From Plantago ovata (taxonomy: Eukaryota; Streptophyta; Magnoliopsida; Lamiales; Plantaginaceae), in the NCBI GenBank assembly GCA_028274465.1, contig CM051456.1, positions 6,263,545 to 6,327,544 of the forward strand: a stretch of DNA of 64,000 nucleotides, read 5' to 3'. Made by a program: the position numbers and the translations under genes. Positions 1-12,052 of the stretch are shown here, one piece after another. Position 1 is the stretch's first letter. The number at the start of each line of letters is the position of its first letter. The notes beneath the pieces are model-generated. The model saw only the letters and a list, made by a program, of their open reading frames with translations. It did not search any database and was not told the DNA's origin.

Positions 1-1770
1 TGATAAACTTTAGAAAAATCTAGTTGAAATTTAGATTCTTGTAGATGTATGTGAATATGCGATGCCACTACTAGTTTGTTCTGGTATTAATGGGGAAATG
101 TAACAGTGGTCCTGGGCCTCGCCATAATTTGCTATAGATCCAGTATTTCCCATTAAAAAGCCCATTGTTATTGAGTCATCACAATTCACTATAACAACAC
201 AAGTGACAGTCTGTTACTATTAATCTTCTAGGTACCTGAATGAATGAATTCACCATGTATGGTTCATTCCAAAGCTCTTTTAACAAGATTACTTTTTCTA
301 AAATATTAACTTTATTCTGTTTTTTTTTTTTTTTTTTAATGTTTTATGCATTCCTTTAGTTGTGCAAGTAGCCTATGTAGTACGTAGAAGATTGCAAGAA
401 GATTGGGAAAAGAAAAGATGGAGTGGTATGAATTAATTTAGAAATAATTTGTGGTAAAAGTTGGTCAAAATTCTTTCTTATAAAATAATTTGGAAAAAAT
501 TGGGATTACAAATGTTCAGAGCATTTTCTTAAAAATGTTCAGAGCATTTTCTTAGACGATACATATATGTTGTTAATCATGTCGTAATTAAACTAGTTTA
601 TCTTATTGAATTAAATAGAGATATTGATGATGATGTTGATTATGACTAGCTCAGCTAATGGCCCATGAAAACTACTATGGGGAGAATTTGTTATTGACAC
701 CCCTGGTTACGAGGATCCGGCTATGACTATTGTATTGAATTTCATTTCGTTCATGACTTGCACTAGATGAGAGAAATCTGCACTACTTTGCCTAAATTTT
801 CCATTTGGCATGCTAAATTGAACAAATAGCCTGAAATGCTTAAAATTAGTAGATATATGCACAATTTGGCATGATTTGTACATAGTAAGCAACTTGTATC
901 AAATTCTATGGTTTGTAGTGTTAAGTTGCAAACCAGGATGCACAATGGTGTGCAAACACGGGTGCATACTGGTGTGCAGACTTGCCTGCATATTGTGGTG
1001 CATAGTGGTGTGCAAACCCAAAAGTACACCCCTATGCACACCCGTATAGCGATTGCACTTTGCACACCCGTATGCACCCCCGGGTAGTGGGTAACGTCTA
1101 GTTTGAGTCGTGGATGCAGAAAGAATCCATGGAAGAGCTGCTGCTCCCTTTAGAAACTATAGACACAAATGTTATGATCCCATAAAAGGATTCAATGGTG
1201 TCATAGATTTTGAGTCCCTAAGAACAATTTTTACTTACTCTAGTGATGGAGTGAATCTACTTGAATCTTCAAAGTGTAGGAGAAAACCGTATACAATGAT
1301 GTGTTGGCTCATTGCATTGTACTTAAGCTTGTGTTGCTCCCTATAAATTGTTTTCTAGTCCACCTTAATACTAGTACTATGATCAGTGATTTTGCGTTTC
1401 TGTAGAGATCAATGAAGCTGTTATGCTTCCTTATTGCTACTCTGTTTCGTTTTAGACTTTTCAAAGCACCATTTCTGTATTGGTAAGACGAGTCTGTCTT
1501 TGAATTGATTTATTGATTGATGATGCGTGATCCTTGTACACAGATCTGAGCTTTCAACCCAAGTTTCCTTTGATTTGTTCAGTTGCAGATCACCTTTGAT
1601 TTCGTCTGCAGGTATATAGTTTGCTTTCACGGTGAATGTTTCAACTTTCAATCATGTAGTTTGTTTTAACTAGTTACAGCTCTGCAGAGAGTAATAGCAG
1701 ATCAATTTGTGTGTAGTGTATTATTCTTTATTACCTGTTAGAAACAGCTGATACTGAGTGGAAGTTGGTC
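1..1770. other. Intergenic, no supported gene
   Basis: I see no convincing gene here. There is an oligo-T tract near 322-338 and a direct repeat of the phrase aatgttcagagcattttctt near 511-551. Around 930-1080 there is a cluster of TGTGCA/TGCACA motifs, listed separately. Short open frames at 1110-1346 and 1421-1651 match no family I know. The stretch 1400-1660 has the T-rich, intron-like look of plant untranslated sequence. Confidence 0.5.
930..1082. repeat. Cluster of GGTGTGCA / TGCACACC motifs forming inverted repeats
   Basis: The motif GGTGTGCA or GGTGCATA recurs about every 15-25 bases, first on one strand and then, after about 1020, as its reverse complement. The best pair is gggtgcatactggtgtgca near 959-977 against the complement of tgcacacccgtatgcaccc near 1060-1078, with one mismatch over about 19 bases. 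This would make a hairpin with a loop of about 80 bases. Its origin is unknown. Confidence 0.6.
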
Positions 1771-1779
1771 CGGTTGCGC

Positions 1780-1966
1780 TAAACAGATGATGCTGTGTCG
1801 TAAGAAGGAATGGTTGGCGGAAGAAATATACAGAGAGATTTCAGGGGGACGAACGATGAGGAGATGATGGTGGATGAGCTAGTGGAGAAGGACATGAGCT
1901 GTAAGAATGGGAAGTGGACAGATTATTGATATAGAGGTTTCTGAGGAAGGTGTAGAGATTGCATAA
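1780..1966 (+). pseudogene. Remnant of a DUF4378-type gene C-terminus
   Basis: Three short blocks in different frames read, in order, RKKEWLAEEIYREIS, then MVDELVEKDMSCKNGKWTDY, then EVSEEGVEIA. I recognise this order and wording as the C-terminal DUF4378 region of a large plant protein family that includes TON1-recruiting-motif-like proteins (usually ...EWLxEEIYxEI...VDELVxKDMS...G.W.DF...EE.GVEIE...). The blocks are separated by frame changes, and an in-frame stop follows WTDY, so the copy is dead. No upstream exons were recognised. It may be a decayed gene or a fragment carried by repeats. Recognition is from memory, not a search. Confidence 0.6.
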
Positions 1967-2085
1967 TCTACAATCTTTGATATTTATTATTCCATTACGT
2001 TCTGTATATTATGTGTCTATGGTTTTTAAAATTCATCTCTCCTTTATCGATAACAATGTTTCAGCCGGGAGTTTTGTTCTGTTGA

Positions 2086-2459
2086 TGTAATGTAAATTCA
2101 AGATCAATAATTCGTCGGCTCAACAATTCCTTTAGCCCAGTTAACCTATTCCAATCAAGTGCACCACCAAGACCACAAAGGTAGTCTACCAACACAAGCC
2201 CAATAAACCACTAACACAAAGTATATGGAGTAGAGAAGGCACAAAGCAAAGAGGGAGGAGGAGGAAGAACACACAAAGCTTCCAAGATCTCTTTTCTTCT
2301 CTGTGAGTGTGGATCGATGGTAGTAGTATTTCACGGCTGCCCCCTTACTAATGGAGAAAGACTCATGTATATAGATGACTAGGGTTAGGGTAATGTTTTT
2401 GGGCTTGGGCAAATGGACTTGGTTAATGGGCCAACAACTAATGGGCCAACTAATTAACA
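2086..2459 (-). repeat. 3' LTR of the copia element
   Basis: This 374-bp LTR is nearly identical to the one at 7598-7971. It starts with TGTTAATTAG on the minus strand and is followed outward by the target copy gttga at 2081-2085. The adjoining internal sequence near 2460-2472 is the purine-rich tract. Confidence 0.95.
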
Positions 2460-5400
2460 ATCTCCACCTTTAGCCCACGATGGTGCACTAAGGACATAGG
2501 AACCGGAGGACTCATCATCGCCGACCCACCTACAAGTTCACAAAGAAAATGCAAGTGGAAGTTTGAGTATCCACAAAGAAAACTCTATGATCACAAAGAT
2601 CAATGGGTAATAACCAGGGGCCGCACACACAAAGCATACAAAGCAAGTAGGCAATTACCATGCAAAGCAACACACAAAGCATGCAAAACAATCACAAAGA
2701 CATATATAAGCATAACATACACAAAGCATGCGATGCAACCACAAAGATGACTATCAAGCATAGCAAACACAAAGTATGACATGCGAGATAATACATACAC
2801 AAAGCAATCATCTAATATCAAAGTTTAACATCCTCTGACACGACAAAAGTTTATTAACAGGCAAACACTTAGTACCCATATCAGCAGGATTAAACTGAGA
2901 AGCAACCTTGGCCAACTTAATAATACCCTTTTCAACTATATCACGAATAAAATGGAACCTAACATTTATATGCTTAGTCCTATCATGAAACACAGGGTTC
3001 TTACAAAGGTGAATAGCAGATTGACTATCAGAGAACACAACCACATCTTGTTCAAGAAAACCAATTTCAGACACAAGACCCTTTAACCACATAGCTTCTT
3101 TGAAAGCTTCAGTAAGAGCAATATACTCAGCTTCAGTAGTAGATATGGAAACAATAGGTTGTAATTGAGATTTCCAACTAATGCACGAACCACAGAAGGT
3201 AAACACATAGGAAGTGGTGGATTTACCATTATCACTATCTTTAGCATAATTAGAATCAGCATAGCCAACAAGTTTCACACCTTCAGAGCACTTAGAGAAA
3301 GTCAAGCCAAAATTCACAGATGATATCAAATATCTCAGAAGCCACTTCAAAGCATTCCAATGAGGCATACCAGGATTAGACATATATTTGCTTAAACAAC
3401 TCATAGGGTAAGCAAGATCAGGTCTAGAACTAACCATGAGGTACATAACTGAACCTATAGCATTTGCATAAGGCACCTTCTTCATACTATTAATTTCAGA
3501 ATCAGTCTTGGGAGACTGATACTTACTTAACACAAAGTGGGAAGCAAGAGGCACATCCGTAGGATCAGCAGACAACATGTTAAATTTACTCAAAATCTTT
3601 TCAACATATGAAATCTGATTTAACACAAGAGTAGATTTATTTCTATCCCTAACAATGTTTATGCCAAGAATCCTTTTTGCATCTCCTAAGTCTTTCATAG
3701 CAAAGTTTTCACAAAGACACTTTTGCACATGCGCAATAGACTTCAAGCAAGGACTGATAATCAACATATCATCCACATAGATCAATAGAAACAAAGGCAC
3801 AGAAGCAGTATTCTTAAAATACAAGCAAGGATCAGAATGACTTTTGACAAATTCCAAAGATTGCATGCACTTGTCAAATCTTATGTTCCATTGCCTAGGT
3901 GACTGTTTAAGACCATACAAAGACTTTTTCAACAGACACACATAATCACGCTTCTTGGGATCTACAAATCCCTCAGGTTGTTTCATATAAATCACCTTGT
4001 CAAGTTCACCATGCAAGAAAGCAGTAGTCACATCCATTTGTTTCATTTCCCAATCAAAATGAGCAACTAAAGCAAGTATCATTCTAACAGTAGTGAATTT
4101 AACAACAGGAGCAAAGATTTCAGCATAGTCTATTCCCTCCTTTTGAGTAAATCCCTTAGCAACAAGCCTAGCTTTAAATCTAACATTTTCAGACTCTTCC
4201 TTAACCTTAAACAACCACTTACATTCCACAATAGAACAGTTATCAGGTTTAGGAACAAGAACCCAAGTTTCATTGACACGTAAGGAGTCCATCTCACTTT
4301 TCATGGCCACACGCCACTTATCAGATTGTTTAGATTTCAAAGCTTCATCATAAGTTTTCGGTTCATTGCAAGCAAGAGATTCAAACACATTGAAGGCAAA
4401 ATCAGAAATATTGCTCACAAAGTCATTATTGAAAATATTTGGATTTTTCTTAGGAACTCTCTTTACTCTATCCCTAGTAAGGGCATAGTCATGCAATTCA
4501 TGTTCATCATGCTCATCATGCACATCATGCTCATTTGGCAAATTATCATGCACATTTTCATTAGGCAACTCATTCTCATGCACATTTCCATTAGACACCT
4601 CATGCTCATCTAACACATCATGCTCATCTAGCACATTATGTTCATCTAACACATTAGGCATATCAAGAGAATTTTCATCATGCTTAACAGGGAAATTAGC
4701 AGGCATGTGCTCCACCTTAATGGAAGCACCATCAGATTTGGAACCAGAAACAGTCAAAGGCACAGATAAGCAAGGAAATTCAGTCTCATTGAATATCACA
4801 TCTCTACTTATCACAACTTTAAAGCCAGGTTCATGTCTATTCCACAATCTATAACCCTTAACCCCTTCAGGATAACCCAAGAAAATACATTTCTTAGACC
4901 TAGGATCAAGTTTATCACCCTTTTGATGAACATATGCAGCACAACCAAATACTTTCACATTAGACAAATCAAGTGGTTTTCCAGTGAAAACAACTTCTGG
5001 GCATGTCCCTCCTAGGGGAACAGAAGGCGACCTATTTATGAGATAAGTCGCAGCACATAAAGCTTCACCCCAAAACTTCTTAGAGAGCCCAGATGAGGCC
5101 AACATACACCTCACTTTCTCTAGAAGAGTTCTATTCATTCTTTCAACAACACCATTTTGTTGCGGGGTGTAAGGAACAGTTCTATGACGCTTAATACCAA
5201 AAGAAGCACATAAACCATCAAGTTCCTTATTGCAAAACTCAAGACCATTATCAGTTCTAAGCACTTTAATTTTCTTTCCTGATTGTATCTCAACAAGAAC
5301 CTTCCAGTTTTTAAACTTATCAAAAACATCAGATTTTCTTTCTAACAGACAGACCCAAACTTTTCGGGAAAAGTCATCAATCAAAGACAAGAAATAGTGT

Positions 5401-7597
5401 TTCCCTCCATGAGTAGAGACACTAGCAGGACCCCACACATCCGCATGAACATATTTAAGCACATCAGAACACTTAGTCACATTGGGGTAAGAGGAAACGG
5501 GGAACTTAATCTTGTGTTGTTTACCTAAAACACATGATTCACAAAATTGCACAGAAGTCACACAATCATCACCAAAATGACCACTCCTATGCATGATGTC
5601 AAGACCTTTATTACTCATATGTCCTAACCTATTATGCCATAACACAGATTTATCATCTTTCACAGCATTCACATAGCCAAGGACAGGTTCAGCACGACAA
5701 ACATACAAGTTATTTTTCTTTTCAGCCTTAAACAAAACAAGAGAACCCTTCAAGATTTTCATAGTCCCATTCCCCCACTTTCCCTCCAAACCATCATCCT
5801 CAAGAGCAGCACAAGAAAGCAAATTATAGCGCAAATCAGGAACATGGCGCACATTCTTCAAAGTAAACACAGAGCCAGAAGAAAACTTAAGACATACATC
5901 ACCCGTTCCTAAGACATTGCACTTTTTCTCATTTGCTAAAGACACATAGCAATTTTCAAGCTCTTTATAATTAGAAAACAAATTTCTAAAAGGAGACATG
6001 TGGAAGGTACAACCAGAATCAATTAACCACTCATGTTCAGACAAGGAGGTCACAGAGTTCACATAACCATGATCACATAGCATCAACACATCACCCATAT
6101 CATGAATAGCCACATTAGCATGCTCATTAACCTTTTTGGGACAATCTTTAATAAAGTGATTTGGATCACCACAATTGTAACACTTTCTTTTCCTAGACTT
6201 AGACCTCCTCTTTGCTTGCACAAAAGGTTTCTTACCATTGTTATCATGCTTTTGGTGTTGACTCCTAGTTTGAGACCTACCCCTCACATGCATAACCTCA
6301 CCAGAATCTCTAGAAGAACTAGCACCACCTTTATTTTGTAACAAATCAAGTTCTTTGTTTTTCAAGCCATTCACAACAATATCAAGAGTAATATTATCTC
6401 TACCATACTTAATAGCAGATTTAACATCATTGTATGAATCAGGAATAGCATTCAACAAAATAATAGGCGTGTATTCATCTATATGCTCATCACCAGACAT
6501 CTTAATATCTTGTACCAACTTAGTGAACACATCAAGATTCCAATCAATATCCTTAGTTAAATCAAGTTTAAACCTAAAGAATCTTTCAAGTAAGAGCATC
6601 TTTCCAGGCAAAGAGGTATCAGTGTACAGTTCAACAAGTTTATTCCAAAGCTCTTTAGCAGATTCAAGAATTCCAACCTTCCTAATCACAGAGTCAGAAA
6701 GATACAAATAAATAGTAGAGCATGCCAATTCATTCATATCAAATTGTTTCTCCTCATCATCAGTAGCAGAATATTTTCAGTAATTGCTTTATAACATTTC
6801 TGTTGCTGTAGGGCACACTTAACTTTCTGTCCCCAAACATCAAAATTATTTTTCCCGTTAAATGGAATTATGCCATACATAATGGAAGCCATAAAAAACG
6901 AGAAAAACAAAAAATGCCACAGAAATGCAATCACATAACCAGCCGGAGCATCCGGACTAACAGAAAATAAACAGCACGGCTCCAACCTATACCGGGGCAC
7001 CCGGTCACTAAGGGTTTTAAGCCAATTTACCTGAGCTAAATTTTCTGACTGAAAATTTAGACTTACCGAGCGTAGCTGGAGTACGCAAGAGCGGAAGCAG
7101 AGATAGAGAATTGTAGAGGCAGACCTCCAAGCGCAAATCCAAATAGCAACAGCAAACTCAGCAACAACAGCAGAATGAACAGTTGCAGTACAGTACGAAC
7201 TGACCCAGGCAGCAAGGAACGAACGAACTGGACAGCAACAGCCGCACTAAGCAGCGACTCAAACTCCAGTCCGTTGCAGCAACCAAACCGCAACACAGAA
7301 CGCACAGGAGCAACACGAACGGATCCAGACAGCCCCGAATCAAAAAGAGAAAAAAAAAGAACAGAGCAAGGGGCCACCACGAGGAAAAAAACAGAGCACG
7401 ATCTGACCTCCCAACACAGATTGGCAACGCACCGCACAGGAGCAGCACTACGGCCCCAACGAACAGATCGGACAACAACTAACCCAATCAAAAACGATGG
7501 GTCGATCGATCTGACTCCCAAACGAATTTGGGACAAACCCAAATCAGCCACGAATCCGAACTACGACGAATTAACAAGAACCAAGCTCTGGTGCCAC

Positions 7598-7971
7598 TGT
7601 AATGTAAATTCAAGATCAATAATTCGTCGGCTCAGCAATTCCTTTAGCCCGGTTAACCTATTCCAATCAAGTGCACCACCAAGACCACAAAGGTAGTCTA
7701 CCAACACAAGCCCAATAAACCACTAACACAAAGTATATGGAGTAGAGAAGGCACAAAGCAAAGAGGGAGGAGGAGGAAGAACACACAAAGCTTCCAAGAT
7801 CTCTTTTCTTCTCTGTGAGTGTGGATCGATGGTAGTAGTATTTCACGGCTGCTCCCTTACTAATGAAGAAAGACTCATGTATATAGATGACTAGGGTTAG
7901 GGTAATGTTTTGGGCTTGGGCAAATGGACTTGGTTAATTGGGCCAACAACTAATGGGCCAACTAATTAACA
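7598..7971 (-). repeat. 5' LTR of the copia element
   Basis: This is the partner of the LTR at 2086-2459 and has the same length. It is flanked outward by gttga at 7972-7976 and inward by the primer-binding site. Confidence 0.95.
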
Positions 7972-8678
7972 GTTGATTGGGTGGCGCGCCGGGAGTGTAT
8001 TGCTGTGCTGTTTCGGTGATGCTCACTGTTGCTGCTGTTTACCGTATCTGCAGGGAGCATTTGTTTTATTTATTTTAGTGCGGCTTTATTTTTTCCCAGG
8101 GGTGGAGGATTATGTTGCAGGCTGACGCAATCCAGTGGTCAATCCTGCTTCTGGTTTTTTCATTGGCGGCAGCAGCTTGTGTTAGTCGGTTGTGGGGCAC
8201 TTTTGGTCACTTTTGCAGTAATATATATCCTTCCCAGGTTTAGAATTGTTGATTATTTTGTGAACTCTCTCCGGATTGAGTAAGGGATATCATGTGTCTT
8301 CTCCCTCTTCGTGATTGGATTGTTTCCCATCGGAATACATCATCTTTCTTTTCTCGCTAAGTTCTCTAAACTTGCATTGAAAGGTATTCGATTCCGGTGG
8401 ACTTAACTAGAGTTGGTCTTTCAACTCGTCACCCACTTTACTCTTGGCACCTTGCTAGTAAGGTTGACGTACTAGATGAGGGGGTGGTTAAGTTGTGGAA
8501 CAACCATAACAAAGAGGTGGTTCGAACATGCTTTTATGGTTTTCTCGGTTTTGGATGGAGTTTTCTCGGTTTAGTGTTTATCGTGTTCATTTCTTATGCA
8601 TTTTTGTATACTTGTACACTTTTTTATCTATCTATTAATAAATTTGTTGTTTAAAAAAAAAAACAATGTTTCAGCCGG

Positions 8679-9494
8679 CTGCAGTACATTATTGCGCATG
8701 GATTGATTTTTTCGAGCACCTAGTTGTAGCAGCAACAACATAGGCTGCCTAGGGTGGCAGGTGTTTGTCCAGGAAAATCGTCTAAGAGTAAAAAAGGTAT
8801 AGTTCTTGGTGAGTTTTTGCTCTATGGTAGATATTTGTATCTTGTTTAATTATCAATGTACTAGAATTATGTGCTTGAAAAATGAACTATATTAGAATCC
8901 AACCCTTTGCCAACTTGATTGGCTGTGGAATTTGGCCCATATAAAATAAGGCCCATAAAATAATCCAATTCTTATTCTTTTGATGATGATAAATTAATTA
9001 ATGAAGACATCCACACCAATTCTTGTTGTCACCAAGTATCTCACATCTCCCGGTCGCATACTGCATTTGTTGGCAATGTTTCTCCACCCAATTTTCACCC
9101 TCTCATAAACAATGAGTATGACAGATTGATCGGGCCTAATTATGAGCTTCCCTCTGCAATTAGTTACATTAGTTTAATTCTTCCAAAAACGGAGTTCTTT
9201 CTGGGTTTCTACAGATTTGCCTTGACATTTAGGTATGACAACAATACCCATCAATTGCTTAATTAGTTGATTCAAGTATGTAGACTTGCGTTCAAACATG
9301 GCAAATTAACAATGAAAACAAAATACGGGTGAGATCTTCAAGATCTCATAGTACGTCGTTGCCGGTGGTGATGAGTAAGTAGAGTAGAAGACGATTTCTG
9401 GGCGTTTTTCTTTTTTCTTTTTGTATTTCCAACTTGACTTTTGTATACTTGGCCACATGTCAAGTTATTATAGGAGCAAACAGTACCTACCCGT
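8679..9494. other. Intergenic, no supported gene
   Basis: This is AT-rich sequence resuming the pre-insertion context after the non-LTR element. I found no coding signature. The open frame crossing 9338-9598 is meaningful only in its upstream part, the LINE fragment described next. Confidence 0.5.
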
Positions 9495-9972
9495 GAATCC
9501 ATCTCCCTTTGTTTTAAATCACGCGCTAGATGATACGCACTTTTAACCGAATAAATCCCAAAACTATTGTAGTGCCACATCCTTAAATCCTCAACCAAAG
9601 GCGAGACAAGAGGTATCTGTAAAATGCTTTCCGCGTCAGACTCCCAAAAAATCTCCTGAACTGTTTCAACATCCCAAGAAAACTCATGCTGATTAATTAA
9701 TTAAGTCAGCCACCTTAAGTTCTCCCAATCTATGTAAGTCAGGGGTTACGGGTTTAACATTAAAATCTCGAGGTAGCCAATTATCCTCCCAAACACTCAC
9801 ATTTTCTCCATTCCCTATTCGCCATCTAATCCCAGTCCTCACAAGGGGTAGCGCCGCACTAATACTCTTCCAGATAAAGGAAGCACTGGACTTAGGAGTG
9901 GACTCTAACACGTCAAACTGAGGGAAGTATTTAGCCTTCAAGACACGACTAAGAAGAGAATCCGGAAATTGA
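9495..9972 (-). mobile_element. LINE ORF2 C-terminal fragment
   Basis: The minus strand reads FPDSLLSRVLKAKYFP, then a tryptophan-rich stretch ending RIGNGENVSVWEDNWLPRD, and further on WDVETVQEIFW and FGIYSVKSAYHLA. This is the standard stretch between the reverse transcriptase and the zf-RVT zinc-binding end of plant L1-type LINE ORF2, often also labelled non-LTR RNase H-like protein. A short aatt duplication around 9695-9705 shifts the frame between the two halves. Neither the reverse transcriptase core nor the 3' end is present, so this is a dead fragment. Confidence 0.85.
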
Positions 9973-11292
9973 ATACAAAATTACTTAAATTTGAAGTTTA
10001 TAACTCTTACAAACTTTTTTCAAACTCTTTATTATTTTTAATTATTTTTAAAAAATTATTTTGGTAATAGCAAATGTGAAGCTTTACAGAGAAAAAAGGG
10101 AGTACTAAGTTGAGTAATCACTATGTTGTGAGAGAGTATTCATATAAGATAATGTTTTAAACACCATTTTAACACATCCTCTACAATGTTTGACTACTTA
10201 TTTAATATTCACATCAATTTCCTCAAAAAGGGATTTTGGTTTAAATATTGGCAAAAACATAAAAAGAAGTATAAGAACTTAAAAAATCATCTATGCTTGA
10301 AATGAATTGAGATCTGTATAAACTCATAAATGATTGAAGTTACAAATTACAATCAAGAAGTGAAATGAAATTGTAGAAGTAAAAGTGATAAAATGAAAGT
10401 GAAGAAGGAACTCTGTTTATATAATACAGAGTTACCGACTTTGTACAACTAAAGGTGCATAAGGTACTACTCTAATCGGATTGAACTCTTTTCTCTTTCT
10501 CGATTCGTTTGTCTTCAATTGTCTTTAGTTCGTCCGTCGTTGTGAGTTCACAATGCTACGAATTGGGGGACTATAGATACTGGTACCAAGCAGACAAATT
10601 GGAAGAGTGGGCGAATCTAGGTTGACATATCTCACCAACGAGGATACATATATCGATACGACGGAAGGTATAAGAGAATTACTAGAAATAACTAAGAAGT
10701 TAGTCGAGCAACAAAAAACCTTAGGGGGAGTGGAGGTGAGGGAATAAACGAGAAACATGAAATCGTGAATTTCGTGTGCCAACCAATAGAAAATATGAAA
10801 GAGTTAACTGAGACAAGTGTAGAAGCTATTGAACCACTTGTACGGACTGAAATACAATGGTCCAAGTTTATAAAAGAGACGGTAGACACTGAGCAAGAAG
10901 ATGCTCGAGGAAGGCATGATCTACTAAAGTCTCTTGGCATAGGAGAGACGATCTCCATTAATATTGACATATATAAAAAAGAAGTGTACATTAATATCAG
11001 TATGAAAAGGGACCTATCATGTAATGAGATTATGATAAAGAAACATGGTGTGAATACTAGAAATTATATGTGATTGTGAATTGAAGAAATGTAATTGAAA
11101 ATCAGAGAGCCAAGGGGCTCTATGCAGAGAGAAAAAGGATGCATCCAGAGAAAAAACGGTTATCTTTCAAAATTATAATAACAAATTGAGTAATATATTA
11201 AAATCCATTGGACTCAACCGGTCCATATCATATCGTTTTGCATACTTAAGCCAAACACATTGCTACTAGCCGGGCAATGCAACACTATAGAA
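9973..11292. other. Intergenic; unexplained open frame at 10765-11073
   Basis: Mostly AT-rich sequence. Around 10540-11080 the plus strand has lower stop density and reads as a hydrophilic polypeptide (102 codons at 10765-11073, rich in E, K, I and T) with no family I recognise. It could be a decayed gene or transposon-derived. A copy of an AT-rich repeat (see 12900-13085) lies near 10150-10225. Confidence 0.4.
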
Positions 11293-12052
11293 CTAGTTGG
11301 GCATGTATAAATTGTTCCCACATTTGCACCTCCATACTTCCGGGCGGTACTCTGTAGTGATGGGCGTTTCGGGTGGCAGCTGCACACTAACCGGCTCACA
11401 GGGTGTACAGGTACCACATTTTGAATTGCATTGTGGTGGAGACGACCCCAACCCACCTAGTAGCCCTCTCACTCCACCAACGCTCGTCAACTTGACTTTC
11501 ACCACCTCCATAGTCTTCAAAACATTCGAGTTCTACAACACGAGCATTAATTAGTTCATTAAATTAGTCATAACTATTTCTATATGGTTTTAATCATTTT
11601 ACTCACATTGTGGTCCACTTGTTAGAATGAAATGTAATGGTCAATAACCAGTAATACTAGAAAAACTTTGATATATTTCGAAGCCATAAGGTGTGAATTG
11701 AATAGCAATATGCCACCTCTGAGCAAGAAGATGAAGAAGAAAAAGATCAAATCAAATGCATTTTGCTACAAACTTACCTGCAACAAGTGGTTCCCATGGT
11801 CATTTGTGATACTCATTAACATTGAACCTGTCTCTGTTTCCCTCCCTGTCCAAAGAAAACCACAAAAGTGAACATCAGAACATGTAGTATTGTTTAGGAA
11901 ATATAACACTTTTCTTGATAATACTCACCAAAATTGTTGAACAAGCAGAACACAATCAAGGCAGCCGAAACAAACACTAGTAGTAGCAATCTCAAGTTGT
12001 TGAAGCCGATGATCATTTTTTCCTTCGTATTTGAGCAACAATGAATCTCCAT
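11293..12052 (-). CDS. EPFL: EPIDERMAL PATTERNING FACTOR-like secreted peptide (EPFL4/5/6 type)
   Basis: The predicted protein of 143 aa has three exons: 11929-12052, 11778-11845 and 11293-11532. All junctions are GT-AG and phases agree (1, then 0). Residues about 17-37 are a hydrophobic signal/anchor (LRLLLLVFVSAALIVFCLF). The C-terminal part has the EPFL knot: SSPPQCNSKCGTCTPCEPV, then TEYRPEVWRCKCGNNLYMP, with six cysteines spaced as in the family. EPFL peptides are processed, secreted and bind ERECTA-family receptor kinases with or without TMM. The CGTCTPC form and the ending NxLYMP resemble the EPFL4/5/6 (CHALLAH) clade rather than EPF1/2. A second Met at residue 13 is possible as the start. 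Confidence 0.88.

Larger units (their letters stand above)
2086..7971 (-). mobile_element. Ty1/copia LTR retrotransposon, nearly whole and young
   Basis: The element runs on the minus strand. Its two 374-bp LTRs lie at 2086-2459 (3' LTR) and 7598-7971 (5' LTR); both start TGTTAATTAG and end in CA. A 5-bp target duplication, gttga, lies at 2081-2085 and 7972-7976. A primer-binding site resembling the initiator-tRNA-Met type (TGGCACCAGAGC) adjoins the 5' LTR near 7585-7597, and a purine-rich tract adjoins the 3' LTR. Gag-pol occupies about 2.8-6.9 kb in copia order: zinc knuckle (CYNCGDPNHFIKDC), protease (DSG), integrase, reverse transcriptase (YVDDML), RNase H. The coding region looks almost whole, with about one break. 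The LTRs differ at roughly four bases and two small indels, suggesting insertion within about the last million years. Confidence 0.95.
2052..8678 (+). mobile_element. Non-LTR retroposon insertion (LINE-like), later split by a copia element
   Basis: The same 17 bases, aacaatgtttcagccgg, lie at 2052-2068 and 8662-8678. The right copy directly follows an A-run (about 8653-8663) after a T-rich end near 8640. A long target duplication plus a poly-A end is the mark of LINE-driven insertion. The inserted body is 2069-2085 plus 7977-8661, about 700 bp, once the copia element and its duplicated target are removed. The body holds an 85-codon open frame at 8397-8654 with a hydrophobic end but no domain I know. 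It could be a 5'-truncated LINE, a SINE-like element or a retroposed transcript. Confidence 0.7.

Noticed and set aside
7063-7696. Overlapping open frames of 106-173 codons on both strands beside the 5' LTR
   Set aside because: They lie in the GC-rich untranslated leader of the copia element, contradict each other in strand and frame, and show no domains.
8029-8654. Two open frames of about 85 codons
   Set aside because: They are inside the non-LTR insertion body, with no recognisable domain; treated as part of that element.
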